The notes under the pieces: generated by a model
What the model was told of the DNA's origin: nothing
Seen by the model: only the letters and a program-made list of their open reading frames with translations
Database searches by the model: none
In this document: positions 49,693-58,024 of the stretch, one piece after another
How positions within the stretch are numbered: position 1 is the stretch's first letter
How the letters are laid out: each line of letters begins with the position of its first letter
Source: Streptomyces sp. TLI_105
Lineage (GTDB): Bacteria; Actinomycetota; Actinomycetes; Streptomycetales; Streptomycetaceae
Reading direction: 5' to 3'
Length of the DNA: 64,000 nucleotides
NCBI RefSeq assembly: GCF_900105415.1
Contig: NZ_FNSM01000001.1
Coordinates: 7,200,001-7,264,000 of the forward strand
Program-made: the position numbers and the translations under genes

Positions 49693-49768
49693 CGCACGCA
49701 CGTCCGGTCCCTCACGGCCGGGTGCGGCGGCACCCGGTCGGGCCCCGCGCGGCTCCGGCCGGCCGTCC

Positions 49769-50122
49769 TCACATGTGCGGCTGGCCGTAGTACCGGGTGA
49801 ACTGCTCCAGATAGTCGGGTTCGCCGCCGTGCTTCGCCTCGTCGAAGTCGGGGGCCGCCTCGATCTGCTCCTTCGTGCGGTCCACGTACACCTTCTTCTC
49901 GGCGGTGTCGATCAGCTCGATCGTCCCGGCCGGGAGCAGCACCCGTCTGCCGAAGATCCAGATCCCGACGTCGACGACCAGGTAGGACGAGCCGACGTCC
50001 TCGGAGTGCTTGTCGATCTTCCCGATGGCGCCGTCCGTGGCCTCGACCTTGTAGCCGACGAGGTCGACGCCCTGCCGGTACCCCGTGCTCGGGCGGTAGT
50101 TCCAGATGTCGAACTCGCTCAT
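49769..50122 (-). CDS. PRC-barrel domain protein
   Basis: A 117-residue cytoplasmic protein: VDLVGYKVEATDGAIGKIDK, SSYLVVDVGIWIFGRRVLLP and TIELIDTAEKKVYVDRTKEQ form the PRC barrel, and the tail ends YLEQFTRYYGQPHM. PRC-barrel proteins of this type in Streptomyces are stress- or surface-associated, with no enzymatic role known. It is convergent to the MFS gene and divergent from the lipoprotein gene. Confidence 0.85.
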   Translation of the reverse strand: MSEFDIWNYRPSTGYRQGVDLVGYKVEATDGAIGKIDKHSEDVGSSYLVVDVGIWIFGRRVLLPAGTIELIDTAEKKVYVDRTKEQIEAAPDFDEAKHGGEPDYLEQFTRYYGQPHM

Positions 50123-50260
50123 GGCGGCACCCCTCTCCGTCTCCATCCTCCCGTGGTCCACCGGCGCACGCACGTCGTCGTCCGCGGCGGCCCGGACGGG
50201 GCGTTCACCCGTTCGGCCTCCGGCACTTGCCGAGGCCGCCCGCGGCGCAAGGCTGGAAGG

Positions 50261-50755
50261 GTGAGAGCCTCCCTGTTCCTGCGAGTTCCTCCGCCCCCGC
50301 GCGTCCCCCCGCTCCGACGGGTGCCTCCGCTCCGGCGGGCCCCCCAGCTCCGGCGCGTGCCGCTGCTCCTCGGAGCGGTGGCGGCCGTGGTCGCCCTGTC
50401 CGGCTGCGGCGCGTCGCAGGCACGCCAGGACGGGGCGACCCGGACGGGCCGGTTCTTCGAGGAGTCCCTCGGGTCCGGGAACTTCCGGGTGGCCTGCGAG
50501 CTGCTCGCTCCCGAGAGCCGCGATCAGCTCGAAGAGGGGGAGAAGAAGCCCTGCGCGCAGGCCCTGGCCTCGCAGGACCTGCCGCGTGGCGGGGGAGTGC
50601 GGAGCGTGGACGTCCACGGCAGGCAGGCGCTGCTCCGCCTCAACGGCGACACGCTGTTCCTCTCGCAGTTCGACGAGGGGTGGCGGGTCACCGCCGCCGG
50701 ATGCGCGCCCGAACCGGGCGACACGCCGTACAGCTGTGTACTGAAGGGGGCATGA
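50261..50755 (+). CDS. Putative lipoprotein
   Basis: From GTG 50261 (164 residues) an unusual n-region made of RVPPLRR-type repeats precedes a hydrophobic helix and the lipobox VVALSGC; GTG codons near 50321 or 50354 would give a more normal signal. The mature part (TGRFFEESLGSGNFRVACELL to DTPYSCVLKGA) looks like a small alpha/beta domain. A 27-codon ORF starts two bases after the stop. Function unknown; the membrane-protein neighbours suggest an envelope role. Confidence 0.7.
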   Translation: MRASLFLRVPPPPRVPPLRRVPPLRRAPQLRRVPLLLGAVAAVVALSGCGASQARQDGATRTGRFFEESLGSGNFRVACELLAPESRDQLEEGEKKPCAQALASQDLPRGGGVRSVDVHGRQALLRLNGDTLFLSQFDEGWRVTAAGCAPEPGDTPYSCVLKGA

Positions 50756-50756
50756 T

Positions 50757-50840
50757 GTGAAGACCCTGTTCGTGGCGTGCGTGGTGACCATCGTGGGCGG
50801 CCTCGCCTACTTCACCGCGATCGGGATGATGCAGCGGTGA
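50757..50840 (+). CDS. 27-residue membrane micro-protein
   Basis: GTG 50757 encodes MKTLFVACVVTIVGGLAYFT and AIGMMQR, a single hydrophobic helix. It starts one base after the lipoprotein TGA, and its own TGA overlaps the GTG of the DUF6766 gene (GTGA). This tight coupling on both sides argues that it is real. Confidence 0.6.
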   Translation: MKTLFVACVVTIVGGLAYFTAIGMMQR

Positions 50841-51532
50841 CGGCCGACCGGTCCCGGGAACGCGGGTTCTGGCGGTCGAACAGCCTCACCCTCTGTTTCG
50901 GGGCGGCCTTCCTGATCGTCCTGGGCGCCCAGGCGGTCTCCGGGCGCGCGGAGTTCAACGAACAGCTCGCCGTCCAGGGGCTCCAGCAGATCGGTTTCGG
51001 CGACTACCTGATGTCCTCGGACTTCGCCGTCGACGTCACCGAGAACTGGCAGTCGGAGTTCCTGCAGTTCTTCCTCTACATCTTCGGCACGGTCTATCTG
51101 CTCCAGCGCGGCTCGCCGGAGTCCAAGGAACTGCACAAGGCGGGTACGGAGAGCGAACGGGACCAGCGCATGGGTGACCACGCGCGGCCGGACTCGCCCC
51201 GCTGGGCGGCCACGAAGGACTGGCGGCAGGCCGTCTACTCGCGGTCGCTCGGGCTCGTCATGGCCGTCTTCTTCCTGCTGTCCTGGCTGGCCCAGTCGGT
51301 CTCCGGCGCGGCCGCCTTCAACGAACTGCGGCTGCGGCAGCTCCAGGCCCCCGTCTCCTGGCCCTCCTACCTCGCCTCCGCCGACTTCTGGAACCGGTCC
51401 CTGCAGAACTGGCAGTCGGAACTCCTGGCCGTGGCGTCGATGGCCATCCTCTCCGTCTACCTCCGCCAGCGCGGTTCCCCCGAGTCCAAGCCCGTCGGCG
51501 CCTCGCACGAGGCCACCGGCGTCGAGGGCTGA
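50837..51532 (+). CDS. DUF6766-like membrane protein
   Basis: 231 residues from GTG 50837. The sequence is an internal duplication: a helix with LGAQAVSGRAEFNEQ and ENWQSEFLQFFLYIFGTVYL-QRGSPESK recurs as LAQSVSGAAAFNELR and QNWQSELLAVASMAIL-RQRGSPESK, giving four membrane helices. QSVSG and NWQSE-L followed by QRGSPESK are characteristic of the DUF6766 family as I recall it. Function unknown. It is translationally coupled to the micro-protein. Confidence 0.8.
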   Translation: MTADRSRERGFWRSNSLTLCFGAAFLIVLGAQAVSGRAEFNEQLAVQGLQQIGFGDYLMSSDFAVDVTENWQSEFLQFFLYIFGTVYLLQRGSPESKELHKAGTESERDQRMGDHARPDSPRWAATKDWRQAVYSRSLGLVMAVFFLLSWLAQSVSGAAAFNELRLRQLQAPVSWPSYLASADFWNRSLQNWQSELLAVASMAILSVYLRQRGSPESKPVGASHEATGVEG

Positions 51533-51742
51533 CGCCGGCGCCGGACCGCCCCGCTGGTCGCCGGCGCGGGGCGGTCCTGCCGTGGAAGGACGGTCTCCCG
51601 TCCCGCCGGGCGATGGCCCCGGGCCGGGCGGACGCGGAGGGCGATCCGCCGCTTCCGGGCCGGGCACCGATGGGCGCCGGCCAGGGACCTCGACCTGTGG
51701 CAGCGCTCGCTGGGGTTCGCGGCACTCTCCTTCCTCACGCTG

Positions 51743-52414
51743 GTGCCGCTCCTGATCGTCGTGTCGGCGGCGGGTGCGGGCAGCGGGAAGGGGTTCGCGC
51801 AGTGGCTCAGTGACGGCATCGGGGTCTCGGACGCCGCCAGGGCCGAGATCGAGCGGCTGTTCGCGCTGCCGGGCCAGGTGCGGCGGACCACGACGGCGTT
51901 CGGCCTGGCCCTGCTCACCGTCTTCGGCATCACGTTCGGCACGGCGGTGCAGAGCGGGTACGAGAAGGTCTGGGACCTCCCTCCGGCCCACTGGAGGGCC
52001 CGATGGCGGCACGTGCTGTGGCTCGCCGTGCTCATCGGGGTCCTCTACCTCTTCGCGGTCTTCCCGTTCTGGCGGGAGACCCCGGTGAGCGACGCCGTCA
52101 CGCTGCTGATCGGCGCGCTGTTCTTCTGGTGGTCGCAGCGGCTGCTGCTCGACGGACGCGTCCCGTGGGTCGCCCTGCTGCCCGGGGCGGTGTGCACCAC
52201 GCTCGGCCTGCTCGGCCTGAGGGTCTTCTCGCGGCTCGTCTTCTCCCCGCTGATCGCGTCCAGCGCCGTCACGTACGGCCCGTTCGGCGCGTTCCTCGTC
52301 ATCCAGACCTGGCTCGTCGCGGTGGGCGTCGTCGTGTTCGGCGGCGCGCTCACGGGCCGCCTGATCGACGAGGAGCTGCCCCGCGTGGCGCACGCGCGGA
52401 AACGGCGGCGGTGA
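51743..52414 (+). CDS. YihY/BrkB-like (formerly ribonuclease BN) membrane protein, start unclear
   Basis: The C-terminal part has five to six membrane helices with VQSGYEKVWDLPPAHWRARW, FFWWSQRLLLDGRVPWVALL and SSAVTYGPFGAFLVIQTWL, typical of the YihY/BrkB group; these are not RNases. GTG 51743 is the first usable start, but the same frame upstream already codes plausible sequence (RAIRRFRAGHRWAPARDLDL, WQRSLGFAALSFLTLV) back to at least 51640. No ATG, GTG or TTG occurs between the in-frame stop at 51530 and 51743. Either a CTG start, a frameshift or loss of the start is implied. Confidence 0.7.
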   Translation: MPLLIVVSAAGAGSGKGFAQWLSDGIGVSDAARAEIERLFALPGQVRRTTTAFGLALLTVFGITFGTAVQSGYEKVWDLPPAHWRARWRHVLWLAVLIGVLYLFAVFPFWRETPVSDAVTLLIGALFFWWSQRLLLDGRVPWVALLPGAVCTTLGLLGLRVFSRLVFSPLIASSAVTYGPFGAFLVIQTWLVAVGVVVFGGALTGRLIDEELPRVAHARKRRR

Positions 52415-52464
52415 CGGCCTGGCGCTCACCATCGGAGCCGTAACTCCCTTGTGTGTGCGGGTGG

Positions 52465-52493
52465 TTGACGAAAGGTCTGGACCAACTTACGGT
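52465..52493 (+). promoter_or_regulatory. Chitinase promoter with DasR/chitin-type operator
   Basis: TTGACG (52465-52470), a 17-nt spacer and TACGGT (52488-52493) form a good promoter. The spacer holds AGGTCTGGACCA (52473-52484), the reverse complement of the 12-bp element known from Streptomyces chitinase promoters and close to the DasR site core TGGTCTAGACCA. Confidence 0.8.
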
Positions 52494-52547
52494 CTCCTGG
52501 AGCGCGCGCCACGTCCAGGACCACCCCCCACGTCCCCAGGAGCACGC

Positions 52548-53672
52548 ATGCCAGGCCCCCGGATCACCCGTGTCCTCGGAGCGGGGCTCGCCACCCTGCT
52601 CGCCGCCGCCGTCCTCGCGGGCCCCGCCGCCGCCGAGGACGCGAGGCCCGCCCCGCCCCCGTCGTCCGCCGCCGAGGACGCGAAACCCGCCTCCTCCCCG
52701 TCGTCCGCCGCCGCGGACACCTGCGCCCTCAAGCCGAAGCCCGCCGGGAAGGTGCTCCAGGGGTACTGGGAGAACTGGGACGGCTCCGCCAACGGCGTCC
52801 ACCCGCCGTTCGGCTGGACGTCCATCGACGACCCGCGTTTCGCCGCCCACGGCTACAACGTCGTCAACGCCGCGTTCCCCGTGATCCGCTCGGACGGGAC
52901 CGTGCTGTGGGAGGACGGGATGGACAGCACCGTCCGCGTCGCCACCCCCGCGGAGATGTGCCGGGCCAAGGCGGCCGGGGCGACGATCCTGATGTCGATC
53001 GGGGGCGCCGCCGCCGGGATCGACCTGAGCTCCCGCGCCGTCGCCGACCGCTTCGTCGAGACCGTCGTGCCCCTCCTGAAGACGTACAACTTCGACGGGA
53101 TCGACATCGACATCGAGACCGGTCTCGTCGGCAGCGGCAGCATCGGCACCCTGTCCACCTCGCAGGCCAACCTGGTGCGCATCATCGACGGGGTCCTGGC
53201 CCGCATGCCCGCGGGCTTCGGGCTGACGATGGCGCCGGAGACCGCGTACGTCACCGGCGGCAGCGTGGCCTACGGGTCGATCTGGGGCGCGTACCTGCCG
53301 ATCGTCAAGAAGTACGCGGACAACGGGCGCCTGTGGTGGCTGAACATGCAGTACTACAACGGCAGCATGTACGGATGCTCCGGCGACTCCTACTCCGCCG
53401 GCACGGTCGCCGGGTTCATCGCCCAGACCGACTGCCTGAACCGCGGACTCGTCGTCCAGGGCACCACCGTCAAGGTCCCGTACGACAAGCAGGTCCCCGG
53501 TCTCCCGGCCCAGCCGGGCGCCGGCGGGGGACACCTGGCGCCGTCGGCGGTGGCCCAGGCCTGGAACCACTACGGCGGCTCGCTCAAGGGCCTGATGACC
53601 TGGTCGGCCAACTGGGACGGCTCGAAGGGCTGGACCTTCGGCGACAACGTCAAGACCCTCCAGGGCCGCTAG
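52548..53672 (+). CDS. Secreted GH18 chitinase
   Basis: ATG 52548 has AGGAG six bases upstream. The 374-residue product has a signal peptide ending near GPAAAED, a duplicated Ala/Pro/Ser linker (EDARPAPPPSSAA, EDAKPASSPSSAA), then a GH18 barrel beginning VLQGYWENWDG. FDGIDIDIETG is the DGxDxDxE catalytic motif with the proton-donor Glu; ILMSIGG and WWLNMQYYNGS are further GH18 strands. No chitin-binding module is attached. It cleaves chitin outside the cell; control by N-acetylglucosamine via DasR is likely from the operator. Confidence 0.93.
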   Translation: MPGPRITRVLGAGLATLLAAAVLAGPAAAEDARPAPPPSSAAEDAKPASSPSSAAADTCALKPKPAGKVLQGYWENWDGSANGVHPPFGWTSIDDPRFAAHGYNVVNAAFPVIRSDGTVLWEDGMDSTVRVATPAEMCRAKAAGATILMSIGGAAAGIDLSSRAVADRFVETVVPLLKTYNFDGIDIDIETGLVGSGSIGTLSTSQANLVRIIDGVLARMPAGFGLTMAPETAYVTGGSVAYGSIWGAYLPIVKKYADNGRLWWLNMQYYNGSMYGCSGDSYSAGTVAGFIAQTDCLNRGLVVQGTTVKVPYDKQVPGLPAQPGAGGGHLAPSAVAQAWNHYGGSLKGLMTWSANWDGSKGWTFGDNVKTLQGR

Positions 53673-53800
53673 GACCCCCTAGGACCCGCCTTTCGGGGCA
53701 GATCCCGGTCGCACACGAGCGGCCTCGACCCCTCGCCTGTTACCCGCTGGTAGGCAATGATGGTGGGCGACCATCCACACGGCCGGGGGCTGAGGCAGCG

Positions 53801-55219
53801 GTGAAGACTTTCGACGAACGGACCAGGGTGCACGCCTTCCGGGACGACGCCCTGGGAGAACACGACGCCGTCGGACTCGCCGAGGCGATCCGGCGCGGCG
53901 AGGTCGGCGCCGCCGAGGCCGCCCGGGACGCGGCCGAGCGGGTACGGGCCGTCGAGGAACGGCTCCACGCCGTCCAGACGCACGTCGATGCCCCCGTGCC
54001 CGGTGCCGCGACCGGCGGCGCCTTCGCGGGCGTCCCGACCTTCGTCAAGGACAACACCGACCACCAGGGGCTGCCCACCGGCCACGGCAGCGCGGCCTTC
54101 ACCCCGAACCCGGCGCGACGGCACGCGCCCTTCGCCCGGCAGTTCCTGAGCACCGGCGTCACGGTCCTCGGCAAGACCCGGCTGCCCGAGTTCGGCTTCA
54201 GCCCCACCACGGAGTACGAGGCCGCCGAACCCGTCCGCAACCCGTGGAACACCGGCCACTCCGCGGGCGGCTCCTCCGGCGGCAGCGCGGCGCTCGTCGC
54301 CGCCGGAGCGGTGCCGATCGCCCACGCCAACGACGGCGGCGGCTCCATCCGGATCCCCGCCGCCGCCTGCGGGCTCGTCGGCCTCAAGCCCACCCGGGGC
54401 AGGGTCGTGCCCAACGCCCAGAGCCACCGACTGCCCCTGGACCTCGTCGCCGACGGCATCGTGAGCCGCTCCGTACGGGACAGCGCCGCGTTCCTCGCCG
54501 CCGCCGAGACGTACTGGCGCAACCCGAAGCTGCCGCCCGTGGGCCTGCTCGAAGGGCCCTCCGGACGGCGCCTTCGCATCGGATTCCTCCTCGACTCGCC
54601 GAACGGCGTCACCTCCGACACCGTCACCCGGGAGGCCGTCACGGAGACGGCGACGAGGCTCGAACGGCTCGGCCACAGCGTGGAACCCGTCGAGATGACC
54701 ATCGACCCGCGCTTCACCGAGGACTTCCTCACCTACTGGGGAATGCTGTCGTTCCTCCTCGGCGCCACCGGCCGGAGCCTCGGCGCGGACTTCGACCGGC
54801 ACCGCATGGACGGCCTCAGCCGCGGCCTGCGCGCCACCTACCTGGAGAACTGGCGGAGCACCCCGGGCGTGCTGCGGAGGCTGAAGCGCACGAAGGTGGC
54901 GTACGCGGCGGCGTTCCGCGGACTCGACCTCCTCCTCACCCCCGTCCTCGCCCACCCCGCGCCGCCGATCGGCCATCTCGCACCGACCGTCCCGTACCAG
55001 GCGCTCGTCGAACGGATCCTCGCGTACGTCGCGTTCACCCCGGTCGACAACGTCGTCGGCACCCCGTCGATCTCGCTGCCCAGCACCCGGACGACGGACG
55101 ACGGACTGCCCGTCGGCGTCATGTTCTCCGGCCGCCCCGGCAGCGAACGGACCCTGCTCGACGCGGCGTTCACCCTGGAGGCGGACCGGCCGTTCCGCCG
55201 GATCCAGGACACCCCCTAG
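53801..55219 (+). CDS. Amidase-signature family hydrolase
   Basis: 472 residues from GTG 53801. The Ser-cisSer-Lys triad is visible: Lys in VPTFVKDNTDHQG, the signature NTGHSAGGSSGGSAALVAA, and the nucleophilic Ser in NDGGGSIRIPAA. VGLKPTRGRV is a conserved continuation. No GatB/GatC partners are nearby, so this is a free-standing amidase rather than GatA. Its TAG overlaps the stop codon of the convergent gene within CTAG. Confidence 0.9.
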   Translation: MKTFDERTRVHAFRDDALGEHDAVGLAEAIRRGEVGAAEAARDAAERVRAVEERLHAVQTHVDAPVPGAATGGAFAGVPTFVKDNTDHQGLPTGHGSAAFTPNPARRHAPFARQFLSTGVTVLGKTRLPEFGFSPTTEYEAAEPVRNPWNTGHSAGGSSGGSAALVAAGAVPIAHANDGGGSIRIPAAACGLVGLKPTRGRVVPNAQSHRLPLDLVADGIVSRSVRDSAAFLAAAETYWRNPKLPPVGLLEGPSGRRLRIGFLLDSPNGVTSDTVTREAVTETATRLERLGHSVEPVEMTIDPRFTEDFLTYWGMLSFLLGATGRSLGADFDRHRMDGLSRGLRATYLENWRSTPGVLRRLKRTKVAYAAAFRGLDLLLTPVLAHPAPPIGHLAPTVPYQALVERILAYVAFTPVDNVVGTPSISLPSTRTTDDGLPVGVMFSGRPGSERTLLDAAFTLEADRPFRRIQDTP

Positions 55220-55677
55220 CCGTCCTGACGGACGACCCGTTCGGCGAGGCGCGCCATGGCACGCTCCAGCTCCCGGCGCGCCCCGAACGGGACCAGCGCG
55301 GCGCGCCCCGGGACGCGGACGCCGCCGGTGAGCGCCACCCGGGTCCGGCCGCCCTCGTCCACCGCCGCCATCCCGATGACCAGGAACCGGCTCTGCAGCC
55401 AGCACCAGCCCGGCCGCAGCACGCCGTGGAAACGGGCCCGCAGGCCGTGACGGCTGCGGGCGAGGGCCTCCACCCGGTCACCGTCCCTGCGCAGCACCCG
55501 CACCGACCGCATGTCGGGCTGGAACTCCCCGAAGCCGCCCTCCAGATCACCCATGACGCCCCACACCACGTCGAACGGCGCCGGGATCACCCGCTCCACG
55601 ATCCGCGCGCCCCGGACGCCGGCGCCCATGGCCCGCAGCCGCCGCACGTCGTCGATCATCGCCTCATCGCCGTTCAC
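55216..55677 (-). CDS. SRPBCC-family protein
   Basis: 153 residues from GTG 55677, which overlaps the sigma gene stop (GTGA). ARIVERVIPAPFDVVWGVMG is the first strand and helix of a START/SRPBCC fold, with DMRSVRVLRRDGDRVEALA in the sheet and a long C-terminal helix ELERAMARLAERVV. Such proteins bind hydrophobic ligands. It is third in a DUF3995, sigma, SRPBCC operon. The ligand is unknown. Confidence 0.8.
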   Translation of the reverse strand: MNGDEAMIDDVRRLRAMGAGVRGARIVERVIPAPFDVVWGVMGDLEGGFGEFQPDMRSVRVLRRDGDRVEALARSRHGLRARFHGVLRPGWCWLQSRFLVIGMAAVDEGGRTRVALTGGVRVPGRAALVPFGARRELERAMARLAERVVRQDG

Positions 55678-56195
55678 GCGGACCACGCCCTTCGGAAGCT
55701 CTGCCGTGCCCGGTGCAACCGGGACTTCGCCGTGCCGGCCGGCACCCCGAGGAGCGCCGCCGCGGCCTCCTCTTCCATCCCCTCGACGTCCCGCAGCACG
55801 AGCACCGCCCGGTGCGCGGGCGACAGCCGGGCCAGGACGTCGTCGATGTCGGCGGCCAGCTGCGGATCGCCCCGCTCAGGCACGTCCGGGAGCTCCGCGG
55901 GCCGCGCCCGCGCCGCCCGCCGGGCGACCCGCACCGCCTCCCGTACGGAGATCGCCCGCACCCACCCGTACAGCGCCTCCGGCTCCCGCAGCGACCGCAG
56001 CGAGGTGAAGACGGCGACCAGGGCCTCCTGGGTGGCGTCCGGTCCGTCGTCCAGGGCGATGGGCCGGCAGATCCGGGCGATGTACGGAGTGAGGTGGTCG
56101 AGCAGGTCGTGCAGGGCCAGGGTGTCGCCGCGCCGGGCGGCCCGGACGAGCGCGACGCCCCGGTCGACGGGACCCGCGGCCTCAGCGGGCGGCAC
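55674..56195 (-). CDS. ECF-type RNA polymerase sigma factor
   Basis: 173 residues from GTG 56195, overlapping the DUF3995 gene end by 14 bp. Region 2 reads DGPDATQEALVAVFTSLRSL and EALYGWVRAISVREAVRVA; region 4 reads LSPAHRAVLVLRDVEGMEEE and LLGVPAGTAKSRLHRARQSF. No anti-sigma gene is adjacent; the DUF3995 membrane protein upstream is the only membrane candidate. Confidence 0.88.
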   Translation of the reverse strand: MPPAEAAGPVDRGVALVRAARRGDTLALHDLLDHLTPYIARICRPIALDDGPDATQEALVAVFTSLRSLREPEALYGWVRAISVREAVRVARRAARARPAELPDVPERGDPQLAADIDDVLARLSPAHRAVLVLRDVEGMEEEAAAALLGVPAGTAKSRLHRARQSFRRAWSA

Positions 56196-56622
56196 GCAGG
56201 GCCGTCCAGCCGAAGACCAGGCTCAGCGGCGTGTACAGCAGCGCGTTCAGCCAGGGGAAGGCCGCCCCGGAGCCGTCCCGGCCGACGACGATCCACACCA
56301 GACCGGCCGCCCCGCGCAGCAGCATCCCGCAGGCCACGGCGTACGTGACGAGGCGCGGGACCCGGCGGCCGCGCACCCCGCGCGCGTGCGCGGCCACGGC
56401 CACCGCGGCGCCCCCCTCGAGGACGGCCAGCGGCAGCACCACCGCCGGCCCGAAGGACACGACGCTGCCGAGGACGGCGAGCGAGAGGCCCCGCTCGTCG
56501 GCGGCCGGCCAGGTCAGGCCGGTCGCCCAGTAGACGTGCGCCAGCGCGAGGACGGCGAGCAGCACGGCGACGGCACGCCCGCCGGCCGCCGCACGAGGCC
56601 GCTGGATGTCGATGACCGCCAT
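56182..56622 (-). CDS. DUF3995-like membrane protein
   Basis: A 146-residue protein with four hydrophobic helices, starting AVAVLLAVLALAHVYWATGL, where HVYWA is typical of DUF3995, and ending LLYTPLSLVFGWTALRAAR. Its end overlaps the ECF sigma gene. It may be a membrane partner of that sigma factor, which is inference from position. Confidence 0.75.
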   Translation of the reverse strand: MAVIDIQRPRAAAGGRAVAVLLAVLALAHVYWATGLTWPAADERGLSLAVLGSVVSFGPAVVLPLAVLEGGAAVAVAAHARGVRGRRVPRLVTYAVACGMLLRGAAGLVWIVVGRDGSGAAFPWLNALLYTPLSLVFGWTALRAAR

Positions 56623-56728
56623 GGGGTCCCCTCCGTATCGGAATGGTGAACGAGCCCGGATCCGGCGCCCCGTGACGCCGACACCTGAAGGAGGACCCGA
56701 ACCGGGCGGGGGTTCCCTGTGATCCGGC

Positions 56729-58024
56729 TCACGTACGCCCGGCCGCCTCCCCGATGTCGACCACCCGGGCCCAGTCCGGCGGTCCGGTCGGCACGTGATC
56801 GGGGTCGTCCTCGCTCCAGGAACGGGACGGTCGCGCGCGAGGGAACAGGCCCACCACCGTCCGGCAGGCCGGCCGCGCGGCCGGCCACGGCGTCTGACCG
56901 TCGGTCAGGACCACGAGCACGTCCGGGCGCGGGCGCGCCCGCAGAGCCGCGGCGAAACCGGTACGGAGATCCGTACCGCCGCCGCCCATCAGCGGGATGC
57001 CCTCCGCTCGGCACAGCGGATGGACGATCCGCGCCGCCGCGTCGCACGGCAGCACGGTGACCAGGTCACGCCGGCCGCCCACCGCCCTGGCGATCGCCGC
57101 GACCTCCAGGAGCGCGCTGCCCAGCTCGGCGTCGCTGACGGAACCCGAGGTGTCGATGACGACGGAGACCCGAGGAGGGCTGCGCCGCAGACTCGGCAGC
57201 ACCGCTCGGGGCACGGAGACCGAGCGGCGCGACGGCCGCCCGTACGAGTAGTCGCCCCCGGCACCGGAACCTTGGGCCGCCGACCTGACGGCCGCTCCGA
57301 GCAACTCCCGCCACGCCTGCGGCGGATGGAAAGCCTCCTCGGCCCACCGCCGCCACCCCGCCGGTGTGTTGCCCGGCCGGCCGGTGATGGCCCGGGCCAC
57401 CCGGAACCGTACGGCGTCCTGTTCCTGGGTGCTCAGCCCCTCGGCACCGTCCGCTCCGAGGTCCCAGGCCCGTTCGAGACCGTCGGCGCCGCTGCCGCAG
57501 TCCAGCCAGCCCGCGTCCCTGGTCCGCGGACCGAGCTGGAACTGCCGCAGGTAGTCCTCCATGAGCTCCCCCTCGGGAAGCCCGAGGAGCCCCGGATGCA
57601 CGGCCCCCTCGGGCATGGGCAACCCGTCGCCGAACACATCGTCGTTGATCTCGCAGTCCGCGGCGATGTTCATCCGCAGCCGCTCGCCCGGACCCGTGAG
57701 ACCGCGCTCCCGCGCCACCCGGTCGCTGCGCCCGTGGTGGTCGCGGAGCAGATGCGTCACCTCGTGCACCCACACCCCGGCGAGCTCCTCCACCGGGGTA
57801 CGGTCGACGAACGCGGGCGAGACGTAGCAGCGCCAGTGACGGTCCACCGCCATCGTCGGCACCTCCCCCGACTCCACGGTGCGCAGGGCGAACAGCGCGG
57901 TCGCCAGATACGGCCGGACCCGTACGGCGCGCAGCCGGGCCGCGTACAACTTCTCCAGATCCAGCGCGCCCGCCCCGCCGGCCGACTTCGCCTCCCTGCC
58001 CGTCATGTCCGTGCCCGGCCTCAT
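56729..58024 (-). CDS. Putative metallopeptidase with VWA-like domain (DUF2201)
   Basis: 431 residues. The N-terminal half has WVHEVTHLLRDHH, an HExxH zinc motif with nearby acidic residues (NIAADCEINDD). The C-terminal half is a VWA-like fold with the MIDAS start VVIDTSGSVSD, GGGGTDLRTGF and VLTDGQTPW. This pairing defines the DUF2201 group that partners MoxR ATPases. Its ATG overlaps the MoxR stop (ATGA). Confidence 0.88.
   Translation of the reverse strand: MRPGTDMTGREAKSAGGAGALDLEKLYAARLRAVRVRPYLATALFALRTVESGEVPTMAVDRHWRCYVSPAFVDRTPVEELAGVWVHEVTHLLRDHHGRSDRVARERGLTGPGERLRMNIAADCEINDDVFGDGLPMPEGAVHPGLLGLPEGELMEDYLRQFQLGPRTRDAGWLDCGSGADGLERAWDLGADGAEGLSTQEQDAVRFRVARAITGRPGNTPAGWRRWAEEAFHPPQAWRELLGAAVRSAAQGSGAGGDYSYGRPSRRSVSVPRAVLPSLRRSPPRVSVVIDTSGSVSDAELGSALLEVAAIARAVGGRRDLVTVLPCDAAARIVHPLCRAEGIPLMGGGGTDLRTGFAAALRARPRPDVLVVLTDGQTPWPAARPACRTVVGLFPRARPSRSWSEDDPDHVPTGPPDWARVVDIGEAAGRT

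Noticed and set aside
52449..52547. Longer chitinase starting at 52449
   Set aside because: It would translate across the promoter and operator and bury the signal peptide; ATG 52548 has a good ribosome-binding site.
53801..55219. Amidase as GatA of a tRNA amidotransferase
   Set aside because: No gatB or gatC nearby, and the gene stands beside unrelated functions.
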